This document shows positions 42,371-53,530 of a stretch of 64,000 nucleotides of DNA, piece after piece (the stretch's first letter is position 1; every line of letters starts with the position of its first letter). This stretch comes from Plectosphaerella cucumerina (Eukaryota > Ascomycota > Sordariomycetes > Glomerellales > Plectosphaerellaceae): positions 1,984,001-2,048,000 of the forward strand of contig JAGPXD010000005.1 in the NCBI GenBank assembly GCA_020746995.1, given 5' to 3'. The notes beneath the pieces were generated by a model. The model had not been told where the DNA came from, searched no databases, and was given only the letters and a program-made list of their open reading frames with translations. The translations under genes were made by a program, and so were the position numbers.

Positions 42371-42883
42371 TCATCGAGGACTTGACGAGAAGACGAGACC
42401 GACGCCACGAAGTACAGTCTCGGGAGGCTGCCTGTTGCGATTGTCGACCTCCAGGATCTTGCGAAGTACAGCCGTTTGTTTTTTGCTTTCTTCGAGTAGA
42501 GCCTCGCGAAGCATCCGAAACTGGTCCTCGACGACGGTCCTCGGCATTGCCTCTCGTTGCGTCTCGGCCAGCTCTTCAACGACGGTCCTCAGCTCCTGGA
42601 CGTCGCCAGCATGACTCTCGTACCTTTGTGCCAAGCCACAGAAGATAGTCATGAAGTCACGCCACTCTTTGCTGATCGGCTTTTGTAAATCGCGCCAACG
42701 GTCTTGAACGAACTTCGAGTAGGCTGCCTCGAGCTCTAGGACGGTTGGGAGGGGGGGAGGGGGGGAGGGAGGCGGCGCACGAGGGCGCAGATAAAAGAAC
42801 GTTGCGACAAACAACGAAAGGAGGGCGAGGACAGCACCAACAGCTGTCCAGACGGAGGACCACGTTTCGTGTGGGAACGGCAT
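42371..42883 (-). CDS. small membrane protein with Pro-rich linker and coiled coil, 170 aa
   Basis: Single exon; ATG at 42883 preferred over an ATG at 42961 in the same frame. One membrane helix (AVGAVLALLSLFVATFFYL) is followed by a proline-rich linker, then a long helical, probably coiled-coil region (EAAYSKFVQDRWRDLQ; LRTVVEELAETQREAM; FRMLREALLEESKK). No family recognised. 3' end lies 236 bp from the F-box gene, tail to tail. Confidence 0.65.
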   Translation of the reverse strand: MPFPHETWSSVWTAVGAVLALLSLFVATFFYLRPRAPPPSPPPPLPTVLELEAAYSKFVQDRWRDLQKPISKEWRDFMTIFCGLAQRYESHAGDVQELRTVVEELAETQREAMPRTVVEDQFRMLREALLEESKKQTAVLRKILEVDNRNRQPPETVLRGVGLVFSSSPR

Positions 42884-44014
42884 GATGATCAAGTTGCGTT
42901 GTTGATCGAGAGAGTGGCTTGTTTGGTGAAGAAGAAGAAGAAGAGAAGAGGAGCAGAGCACGAGGGTGGACGTTAAAGATGAGTTGGTTCCCCAGTCTGT
43001 GATGCCAATGGGAGCTGGGAAGGAGCATAGTGCCTACTATGTTCCTTCCTATGCTGAATGCCCGGTCAGCAAGGTAGGTAGGTACACTAGGTTGCAAGTG
43101 GTCATGCGGGGAAGGCGAGGACGGGAAGGAAGGAAGGAAAGAAGTTACGAAGGACGAGACGCTGACGATTTCCGGAGAAGGCTGTAGCTACAGGTATTTT
43201 GAGAAGCCAAGCGGGGCCATGGTCCATCGTGAGGAACTTCTTGAAGACGTTCGGGTTTTGCCACCCTCCTCTGAGGCCCGGATATACCACTCGGATTGCT
43301 CTCCCTGTTCCACGCGTCGACGGAGACGACCAGAGCCAGCGGTACAAAGAGGGCATGGGATACGGAGAGTGTCTTGGACGACGAGGGTGACGCCAACCAG
43401 AAGAAGAAGAACAAGATCAACGAAACAAAAGGTGGACAGATCCTATGCCGTTTCGATACTTTAGAACGAGGCGGACCGCCAGGCAAGGAGGGATGAGCGT
43501 GACGGAGTCACCAAGTGGGAACCAAAGCTCATCGTCGTTCGTGCCCGTGCTGTATCGGGTGGCCTGACCGGGCGCTGCAAACGATCTCGGGGAGAGAAGG
43601 ACAGTCCCAATCGCTTCCCCGAAGTTGGCGATGTGTGGTTTCGGATATAGATCAAAGCTCGAACGCGGTATTCCCTGAACCGATCTGCGTTGATTAATGA
43701 GTCGAACGCGATGTAGGCGTGCTTGTGGGATAGTTTAATTTCGTCCTGGTCGAGACGGCGAGTGAAAATGATGTCTCGAATGATAGCGTCGCGGTTGGCG
43801 AAAGTCCTCGCGTATCGAAAAAGGTCTCTGTTGCCCTTGTTGTCGAGAATAAACGACTCGATAAGGCTCGAGTTAATCAGGTCTTTCCGGTTTTTCCCTT
43901 CACTTCACCGTAACTCGTAAATGTCATTAAAGAGGAGGTATCTTGTGTACAATTTCACGAATTTAAATTAACAGGAGACTAGGTACGAGGCAGGAGTGAT
44001 AAATCTTCTAGGGA
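42884..44014. other. intergenic
   Basis: Includes an AGGTAGGTAGGTACACTAGG patch near 43075. The minus strand between 43650 and 43100 has protein-like fragments in more than one frame (a hydrophobic LILFFFFWLA run), but I could not join them into a gene. The 43.7-44.0 kb part is AT-richer and looks non-coding. Confidence 0.4.
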
Positions 44015-45360
44015 TTAACCAAACTTCTTCTCAAACCGCTTCAGCATCCCCGAGACACCCTTCTCCAACCGCCCAAAGTTCTCCTCGAGCTTCTTCGGTT
44101 CTTTGCCCTTATTGTAATCTTTGTACTTGTTCGCCTCTTCCTCCGTGGGCGTGTAGAAGGACGAATGGACCGAGTAGACGGACGCTGTGGTGGCCGGCTG
44201 CGGCTGCTGCTGCTGGGCGTAGGTGTACTGCGAGAAGCCGCCTGGGGGCGCGGAAGCGGGCGGCGCAGGGGCAGCGGCGGGACTGGCTTGCGACGATGGG
44301 GGCGTGGTGGCCTGCGCTGGTTGCTGTTGCTGTTGCTGTTGCTGGAGCTGCTGCTGAGGAGGCGGAGGAGGCGGAGGCGGTTGGAAGCCTGGGAACCCGG
44401 GGGCGCTGCCCTGTGACTGGACTGGCATGGTCGCTGAGCGTTGGATGCCGGGGTGAGGGCCGAGAGCTGACGGAGGGCCGGGGAGACCGGGGCTCAGGAG
44501 AGGAGGCTGTCCTGTTTGGAAGCCTGGAGGCGGGACGAAGCCAGGCGAGAAGGGAGCCTGGGCATCATATGCGACAGCCTGGGCTAGGGGGTCGATGCCT
44601 CCATCGTCAGGAGGGGGCGTCTTCTCGCGGTGGCGAACCTGCTCGGGAGCAGCGGGCGCGGCGGGGTTGTAGGGAATTGGAACGAAGCTCGTTGGAGCCG
44701 CCTGCTCCGTCGACACGGCCGAGAGCGGGGGCTGGTGATGTTGCTGCTGGACCGGAGCCGCCTGGGGCGCATGGTATGAGGGGTCTGAGACGGCGAGATG
44801 CTCAAGCTGTTGCACGACGGCGCTGGGGTCTGCGCGATGGGCGGGCGGTGCAGGCTCATCGCGAATGTCGACCTGGGTGGGCGGGAGGAGCCTCTGAACG
44901 CCGTAGACGAACTGAATGGCGTCCTTCTTGGTCCAGAAGTAGATGTCGAGCGAGTGCAATGGGTAGTGGTACTTGTTCTCGTTGCGTGGGTCGAACGTCG
45001 GAAGGTGCCAGACGCTGGGGTCATTGGTCTGGCCGACGGTGATGGAGACGACGCATTCTTGGTTGTACGAGTATCTCACATGGGTCTGGTCGAGGACTGT
45101 GGGTGCATGTCAGCAAGCTGCGACGGAGAGAGAATGGGCGACCTTGGAGACTGACATCCGTCGAAGGCATCTTGGTCCTCGGTGCCGGGCTGGTTGGCAA
45201 TTTCGATGCGCGCGCGGCGCTCGGTCGCATTCTCGAAGAGGTAGACGTAAGACCCCTTGTCGAAGCGGTGGTGAGGCGGGTTCTGCGTGGGCGGGCCGTA
45301 GAAGTAGTGAATATCTCCGAAGCTAGAGGCGCGCAAGATTGTGTCAGGGATCGTCTCCAT
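44015..45360 (-). CDS. Gln/Pro-rich protein with conserved N-terminal domain, 428 aa
   Basis: Exons on the minus strand 45360-45156 and 45096-44015; 59-nt intron, in frame. The first about 140 residues are ordered (IHYFYGPPTQNPPHHRFDKG; EIANQPGTEDQDAF; HVRYSYNQECVVSITVG; LDIYFWTKKDAIQF), resembling a small beta-rich binding domain. The middle is disordered with polyproline and a polyglutamine tract coded by CAG/CAA repeats (about 44320-44355). The end is Lys-rich and helical (LEENFGRLEKGVSGMLKRFEKKFG). No family name recognised; the domain looks conserved and intracellular. Confidence 0.75.
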
Positions 45361-47006
45361 CGTGTCTAAGGATCGACTGAGGGATTGCTCACAGAGTCGC
45401 GACGTTGTCCTCCCCAGGTCTGGCAGCCATGGTGGCTCGATCCTCGGGCCTGACGGTCGAAGGCAGGACAAAGACACAAAGGGCGTGGAATAAGTGCGGC
45501 CAAGAGACGAAGGGTGTGGTCGCTGGTCAATTTGGCGCAACGTCAGAGGCTGTCGATTGAAGTTGAAAGAGGCTCCTGCAGGTCGGGACAGCTCGAGGAG
45601 GAAGAAGTTTCGTCGGTCAACCCGAACCCCGCGCCTGCGGCACACATGCGAAGAAATGCTTGGGCATGCAACCCGGCATGGGCTTTGGAGCTTCAAGCCC
45701 TGGCATGGCGTCTTTCCTGCGGTTCCGACGAGGGGTTGCGCCGCAGACGGCCGCAGCAAGTGGTCGCCTCGGCGCTTAAGGGATCATCAAGCGGCATGGC
45801 GGCCGCCAATCAGATGACGCGGATGACGATGTGCTCGGAGCTGCAGGTCGCCAAGCACATTAGCAGCTGGGGTGTAGAGCGATGGCTTTTGAGGTCGTAG
45901 ATGCATGGCGGATGCTTTTGGCGGGGTCATTGCAAGAGGGGAGGACCACGAACCTCGATAAGGGCGGTCTCTGCTGATGACTAACTTGCAGCTCACGATC
46001 TTGCTGTTGACTCGAGGCATCGCGACAAATGTCTTCGACTGCATGCTCGACTGGCGAGGGTGAGCAATTGGAGTCATGGATTGACCAGAGTAAGGAGCCA
46101 GCAGTTGCCCCTGATCAGCAGCCCACTGGTCGATCGGTCGCCTTGGGTGTCGCTGAGAGGCGACGAAAAATCTGCCGAGATGTGGTGAATGGAAAATTGG
46201 GTGAAGCGAAAAGCGACAGCATCCTCGTCGCCCATGAACTCGAGCATGACATTGCCCACGATGGACTCAACTGGGTCGAATTATCTCGCAAGTCGAAGAG
46301 TCGGAACAACCAGCGCAGCCAGATGCGAGAGGCTGCTCAAGCAAGGGACATCTACTGCAGCACCCTTCACTGATCCTTCTTCCTCACGCCCGGGCAAGCC
46401 CAGCACGAAATGAAAAAAGAGGCACGCCTGTCAGACGTCCATCAGCACCCACCCCGCCCGCGCGCCCAAAGGCAAGACCGCGACCGGGGACGAGATCATC
46501 AAAGGCCCTCTATACAGCGAACAGCCGCGAGAGCTGCGCCGCCGCCCTTGCGGGCAGTGCGAGGGCCACCAAGAGTATTCACTCTAGGATGCCGAGGATG
46601 TAGATCATCAACCAGGGTGAGATCTGTGGCTCTTTTGGAGAACCCAGAGTGGGTCGAATACTATAGAAATGATTCTCTGAAGTATTGTCGACATGAAGAA
46701 AAAAAGAAGAAGAAAAAGCCAAAGAGAGCGGGAGCTGGCTGTGCCTTTATAGGAAATCTGGAGGGCGCTAGGCCGGATTGGGACGCACTAGATCAGCTCT
46801 GCGGCCCACCTGGGAGGAAAATTCGAAGTCGGTGCCTTGTCGGCCTTGGTGAAGGAGGTTGGAGCCTGACAAGCCTGGGAAATGAATCTTCACGACACGA
46901 GGGTGTTGTACGTAAAATGCAGGCATTGAAGTGGATGAAAGCCCATGTTGGATCCGCAGTGCTGTGACAGCAAAATCTGACTGGGACAGGGAGGAAGCTC
47001 TGTTCG
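45361..47006. other. intergenic, 1.6 kb
   Basis: Contains the promoter of the Gln/Pro-rich gene and the 3' side of the NLR gene. Open frames at 45514-45900 and 46410-46967 show no family or start support. A short minus-strand piece near 46077-45990 followed by GTTAGT may be a first exon, but no second exon was found. Confidence 0.4.
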
Positions 47007-50000
47007 TCAAAGTGTAAACGATTCGGCGGGAATAATCATAAACCCGCCGCCGTCTTCACCTCGTCGACTGGGACTCTCGCCAAGTGGACATCTACCAGCA
47101 GTCCCGGCTCGTGGAGCTGTTTCGATGTCGGGTTTTGTCGATGCCTCCGGGTGCAGAACAAGCGCCCATTCCTCATACGGATATGCACGATGTAGCGCCT
47201 CCCACGCCTCGCGGTTTTTCTTCCGTCTCGCCCGCTCGCCTTCCCGCCGGTCTTCGTTGAACCTCTTCTCCCAGTCTATACTCTCAGGCTCGACGCATCC
47301 CACGACCGGGCTGCAGTACATCCCGTCCCAGCTGTAGATGTCCAAGAATGGCATCCGGGCTCCGAGATACTTGCCCACGCTTCTGCTCTTGCAGACGAAC
47401 GCAATGTCGATGGGCAACTTGCCGTACTTGTCCGGCTGGTCGAGCCTGACGCCCTGCGTGCTAGCAATGAGCTCCATGACGTCCAGGCAGTCGAGCGTGG
47501 CTGCCCAGTGAACGAGATTGCGACCCTCAAGATCGCGCTGGTTGGGATCCACGCGTCCGCTGCGCAGTAGCAGCAACAGCGTTTCTTTGAAGCCAGCATC
47601 GGCGGCCGCCTGCGCCGCTGTCTTGCCGTTGCGGTCCTGCTGCGTCAGAGAGGCGCCACCCTGCAGCAGCACACGGCAGCTGTCAATATTGCCCATGAAA
47701 GCGGCGTGATGCAGTGCGTTACGTCCCGAGTGGTCGATGCAGTCGATGCGGAGGCCGTGACCGCCGTTTCGAATGCACGCGTCGAGCACGTCTGCCCAGT
47801 CCTCTCTCGCCGCGTGGTGCATAATCATTTTCCCCGTCTCATCAACGTAGCTGTTGAGGTTCCGGTACCGGCACAGCTCCAGCAGCCGGATGCAGAGCTC
47901 CTTATCGTAATGCTTCGCTGCCAGGATCAGTGCCCTCATGTGATCTGCCTCGTCCATCTTGACCAAATGCGGGGGCTCAATGAGGACAAGGGCGATCTGC
48001 TTCAGACCCCAGTACGTCGCCAGAGTCAACGGCGTCCGACCGTCATTATCTGTCAGGTCTAGATGGACCCCTGGTGCACGAAGAAGCTCACGCACCACCT
48101 CCAGCCTCCCAGACGATATGGCAACGTGAAGCGGTGTGTACCCGTTGTGATCCTGGAGGCTCAAATCCGATTCTGCTAGCACATCGATCAACTCAATGAC
48201 GCGGCCCACAGGTGCTGCTCGGACGACGCTGTGAAGCACAGGCCGACCAACAGCATCACGATCTCTAAAGTCGGTCATCGGGTGGCGGAATAGAGCGTCG
48301 TACAGATCCCAAACCTCCTTGTCCAGGGCTGCTTGGATGTTGGTCCGGTGTGGACGGCTAGGGAGGCTGGGATTCGCTCCAAGCGCCAGCAGTAGGAGAG
48401 CCGCTTCTTTCAAGTCAGGGAAGTTGCCTGCCCAGGAGCAGCAGTACTGTAGCGGTCGGCCACAGGTGTCGTCTGACCATTTCTCATCGAGGTCGTACCC
48501 GTGCTCGTCAAATTTGCGTATCAATTGGAACTTTTTCGGAGCGGTCACTTTGCGCAAAATATGCTGCAGAGGACTGCCCCCATTGCCTCCGATGTTCGTG
48601 ATGCTCCAGGTGTTCGAAAAGGAAGGGAGAGTGAATGGTCCGCCTTCGCCTGCGGTGTCTGCAAAGAGCAACCAGAGAGGATCTTCCACAGGGCGCGCAT
48701 TGATGTGCCAGATGGAGTGGTCCCTGGCGTAAGGGAAGAAGCGGAAGCGATCTTCCAGCTCTTGTATCCAAAGTAAGTAGGTTGCCAGGGGAATCACGGG
48801 ATGAGAGCCATGACGTACCTTTCGGCTTGAGCGTGGTGCGTTTTCCGTACACTAACAAGTCATCCAGCTGGATGTACTCTAGACATGACCGAGCAATTGC
48901 TTGTCGGCCCCATTCTATGTCGTCTTCGTATTCGGCCTTGCTCTCGAAGAAGTCTTTGAACGACAGGTGCACAAAAGTAACTCTGTCGTCGTCCTGGAAT
49001 CTCAGCAGGTCGGGCAACTTGTTCTCGACAATGAAGGCAAGTCCTTGGTAGGGCTGAAAGTCGCTGGAGTGTCTGATGCGCCTCGTCGTCACCCGGGCCA
49101 TACTCAGGATGGTCCCGAGTTCCTGCTCGGAGAGTGGTCTTGCGGCAGCTGCGAGCACCGAAAAGATGGCGAGGGCATCGTCGATCTCGGCTTTGTCGAT
49201 CCTTGCGACCGTCTTTTCATAAAACGAGACCAACCCCGGCGCGGCCCGCTCAATGTGTTGCAACTTTTGAGCGACGATGTCGTCGTTCCACAGGAGGCCT
49301 CGGCCAAACTCGTCCCATGCAAGCTCTGCAGCCAGAAACATGCCGCCAGCCGTTCTGATGATGCTGTCGACTATTCTCCGGCGTATCTCTGGTGAAAGTA
49401 CCGCCGCAAAACCGTCATTTCGATCGGCAAGATCGTCAATCTTGACTTCCAGATATACCTGGATATCGCGGTTCACGATGTCATCCGTCATTGAGAGTTG
49501 TTGAAGTGTGTCAGACTGACGCAGTCGGAAATGATTTGGCCGGGCAGATACAAAGATTCTCACACGACTGGCCGGCTGTGTCTCACAGAGCTGATCGACC
49601 GCCAAGGACAGACTCCGCATCAAATCCGCGGCCATTGCTACTCCGAGTTCGTCCACGGCATCCACGGCGATAAATGTCCTTTGCATCGACGGCATGGCCA
49701 AGACAGCGTTGAGGGCGTTGCGCAGGGTGCCTTTGTCGTATTTCTTCTGATCGGGACGGTTCGCGTCGGTAACACATTCTCGGACCACGCTGCCACATCT
49801 TGGGTTGGCTTGGACGAGCTGGTGCAGGATGGATTTGAGCACCACCTCTTCGCTGTTGATGGCTGCATCCGTGTACGAGCAGAAGTAGCTCGCCCCGAAG
49901 TAGTCTTCCTCGGCGTGGCTGGCATCACTCCCAGATAGGCGCCGTTCAAAGACGCGTCGAGTAAGGACACTCTTTCCGCTGCCGCCCTTGCTTGTGAGGA

Positions 50001-51125
50001 GAAGCATGGAGGCATGGGGGGACTGCAACCACCGGTTATACTTGGTGTGTGAAAAGATCCACTCGCCGGTGCCCTGCTGTGGTTGCCTCGGCCGGACCTG
50101 GGCGGCCCTGAAGTCAAGGCAGAACAAATCCTTGAGCAGCGTCTGGTTGTCGAGATTCAAGTAAGAAGCTGGCAACCATCACGTCCTGTCAGCTTACATG
50201 TCGCCATTTGCAACAGCTCAGGCGGTCGACCGACCTTCTGCAAGATCCTTGACCGCAGACCACACCAGTAGATACCGATGTGGTCTTCTCTGTGAAACGC
50301 GCGCGATCTCCCGGTGGTCTGCGTCAATGGGAAGGGCAAGCTCATTTGGAAGACCGAGCATTGCGGAGAAGGCTTCCACGATCTGAGGAGAATGAGCCGA
50401 CGAGCAACCAAGCCAGGGCGATGAACACTACTTACCACTGAGGGGCCGAGCGGCCTGGTCTCGTAGAAGGAGACGATGGGGATTTTGGCCATGTATGTTA
50501 CGGCCAGTCGTGAAATGTCGCTCAGCTGGGTCGATGAGACCTCGAGGGCTTTGATCAAGTCTTTTCTGACGCCCCGTCCGAACGATGCCGCGTTGATCAT
50601 GGACGAGAAGATCCTAGCGGGACCGGCAGTGCGCGAGCCACGATGAGGGCACCCAAGGAAGACGACACCGCAAATGCTCTGCGCGAGAAGCGATGACTTG
50701 ATGGACTCGAGTACTAAGAGTGACTTGAACACGATGCCGCCGAGGCTGTGGCAGATGAAGATGAGCGGGCGCTTATTCTCTTCCGGACGGCGTCGAATGT
50801 GATCCAAGCGAGCGCCCAAGTCGACAGCAAAGTCAGAGATGCCTGAGCGGGATGCATTAAATAAGACGGCCGAGTTGTACCCAAACGTCATGATGCGGGC
50901 GCCAGGCACATGGGCCGGGAGCGAATCGCGCAGCCAGAGATGGCCCCCATCGTCGGTCCATGTGTGCAGTGCGCGTCCATTCAGGCCGTGGATGGCAACG
51001 ATGCTGGTGACGACGCGTGAGATGAGTGCAGCCTGGCCGACTGGGGTCTCTGGGAGGCACCTACTCGACATCATACTTGCGAGGCTCGTACTGCCCGCGG
51101 GGTGGGTGCAGTCTGAAGAGGCCAT
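47007..51125 (-). CDS. SesB-NACHT-ankyrin NLR-like protein, 1313 aa
   Basis: Fungal STAND/NLR receptor. Exons on the minus strand: 51125-50436, 50382-50235, 50168-48819, 48760-47007; introns 53, 66 and 58 nt, all in frame. Residues 40-280 form an alpha/beta-hydrolase SesB effector domain (IVAIHGLNG, nucleophile Ser127 in CHSLGG, FLGCPHRGS, LGLPNE, DHREIAR, VWSAVKDLAE). The NACHT domain has the P-loop KGGSGKS near 340-346 and Walker B FIAVDAVDELG. A helical linker leads to ankyrin repeats from about 830 to 1240 (GYTPLHVAISSGRLEVV; GRTPLTLATYWGL; GRNALHHAAFMGN). Such proteins act in non-self recognition and programmed cell death. Donor 2 (GTCGGT) is atypical; the rest is firm. Confidence 0.85.
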
Positions 51126-53530
51126 GGCGATCTTCTGGATCGTCGCCAGCCATACTGGAGGGCACTGGGAAAGAACGTCGGTTGCGATGAACGTTCCAAG
51201 TCGCGCAGGCTCATTGCTGTCGTCTAATTGGCATTCGGGCGTCCACGAAAGGAGGGGAGAGCATCAGGCTGTGGACGAAGTCGCGGGAAACGGAATACGC
51301 CTCGGCATCGGACCGGACCATTGACTGGGGTCGACCGTAAGCAGCTGTCGAGCGTTCATTGGGCAAGGCAGACAGCAATCGCTTGCCTTTCTCCCGTTCG
51401 AGCAGCACACTGCAGCGGGAGGGACGGGCATCGTGGGGGCGAGAGTGTGAAGTGAGGGAGGATTACTTTGAGGCATGGGACTTTGCATGATGGAGCGGGG
51501 TGCCCATCGAAGATGCAGCCCCGCACAGCGACCTAGGTAGTGGACGTCGGGCCGGAAAGGGCCACCCATGTCGTGACAACCTCGACTTGATCAATAACCT
51601 CTAGGTATTCAGAGAGGCATCAAGAACGATCTCTCGGGCGCGTTCACTTCAGATCAATTGCTCAGCTGCGATTCCTTTGGGCGAGGGTGCAGAGAGGCAA
51701 GCTAGTCGGATTGCGCCGACAACGGCGCCATCAATTTGAGTGAAGGGCAGTCAGTTCATGCAGCCAAGATACCTATGTGCCTACCGTAAACCTTCTGCAC
51801 ACCTTTGGCCGTCACATCGGTCGACGAGGCAGAACTCACGCACTGTGCGGTATCAGGACAAACGTTCATCTATCAACGCCTACAAAACAACAAGACCCAA
51901 AAAAGACATACAACACCGGGCATTCGCTGGTCGTCACCGACCCAACTACTACTCCGGCCCTCATTGGCTTGACGATGGGAGAGCGGACGGGATCCCGTAT
52001 TTTCCAATGGGTATGGTCGTATGTGCTGGTAAGGATGGCCGGCAGGGTTCTTGATGGAAGTCTTGTGTCGTTGCCTATTCACAGAGCTGAGGGCAAGACT
52101 AGGCGCGTGGGTAGGTATATCGCGAAGCGGCGTCAACCTTGGACTGAAACTGTGCTTGTGGGAACCGGTTCCTTCCGCAGTCTTCTTCGCAGGTATGGCG
52201 CAGAAGTGGTAGACTTTCTCGGTTGGGAGAACGTGGGTGATATATTGCTTCGTTGCTTGGGTGGCAGGTCCCAATGACTGATCAATGCAGTCTCGACTGT
52301 TCCAACCTGGAAGGCTTCAGCTTGTCCATGATGGGGCTGGCAACATTGCCCCGGCGAGTATCAGATAGCCTTGGGAGTATTAATGAGCTGGTTAGCTCAT
52401 CACAGGTCGCATATCCATAGGTACACGAGACAAGTTCTACCATCATTCCGGTGATACCTCTGAAAAGTGTAGAAACCCACCAATCAGGGACTTACCAGCG
52501 CACTCTCCGCCACGGATGGAGCCAGTGCAGCTGCTGCGGCGACACCATGACGCAGCTGCGACCGCTCTGTCAACTGAATGCAGGGTGTCGAATTGAGGTA
52601 ATCGCTTGCGGCTGTGAGCACCAATGGCCACAACTTGGACGTCCACGGAGATGAAAGATGAACACTGATGATCAAGGGAGGGCCATTTTGCTGCCGGGCT
52701 GGACGATGACTAAGCAAAACCCTCGGCGGCCGACCTGCCGTGCTGGCGCCCGTCGTCGACGCGACTTCCCGGAACTCCCGTCCCTCACCTTCGATTGCCT
52801 CTAACATCCATCTCGGCGTCCCCACGATGGCTGCATCGACTTGCAATACCCCGCGTTCTCTTCAGGCGGCTGCAGGCACGCCCGTCAGCAGCCATGCACC
52901 CCTGAGGATGACATTCGGCACGAGCGAGACGCGACGAGGCAGCTGAACACGATCCCATCGCGAATTGGCCAATCCCCAAAGCTCAGAGACCCGCACTTCT
53001 GCCGTGTCACCAGGCCAGATGATATTCCGGCCGGCCGTGTCCGTTGTTCTCTTTCTTGACGACAATCACCCCGGAGGTTCTCTCCGGTCCCCGGCCGCTC
53101 TCATCCCGGGGTGGTCCAGCTTTCCACTTGCCGGCTGCTCGTTGCTTCCTCCGGCATGCCCTATTCAGCCTCGTCCTCATCGAGACGACTCCCGCTCGAT
53201 GCGGTTTGGCCTCGGCCAATATTCAAAGATGCTGGTGGCGGCCCGGCCCGTTAGACTGAGCACGAGGCGGGCTGAATCCTCAGCTGTTCAGACACGATAT
53301 GCCGGCCGCCCTGGGCTGGGCGGCAGAGGAGGACGTCGTCGACAGTTGCCAGTGTCGGAGACGAGCTACGATTCTCATGGTCATCTGTCCTGGACAGAAT
53401 GGCTATGAATCGAGGCCTCTTCACGGGCTGCCTATTTCAACTACATCGACCCTATCAACAGTATCTCGCCTCTGCCCAATCTACTCATCTATTCAGCCCT
53501 TTTCTCTCTCATCTTGAACATCCTGCAACC
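51126..53530. other. intergenic, 2.4 kb
   Basis: Divergent promoter region between the NLR and the double-zincin gene. No supported gene; the minus-strand frame 52484-52846 has no start or family support. The last 130 bp are CT-rich and form the leader of the plus-strand gene. Confidence 0.5.

Noticed and set aside
44320..44355. CAG/CTG repeat as a possible microsatellite element
   Set aside because: It is the polyglutamine tract of the Gln/Pro-rich protein with mixed CAG/CAA codons; no sign of an independent repeat.
50235..50382. suspected frameshift inside the SesB domain of the NLR
   Set aside because: A recount of the GCGCGCG run at about 50299-50304 shows the exon is in frame from LGLPNE through DHREIAR to VWSAVKDLAE.
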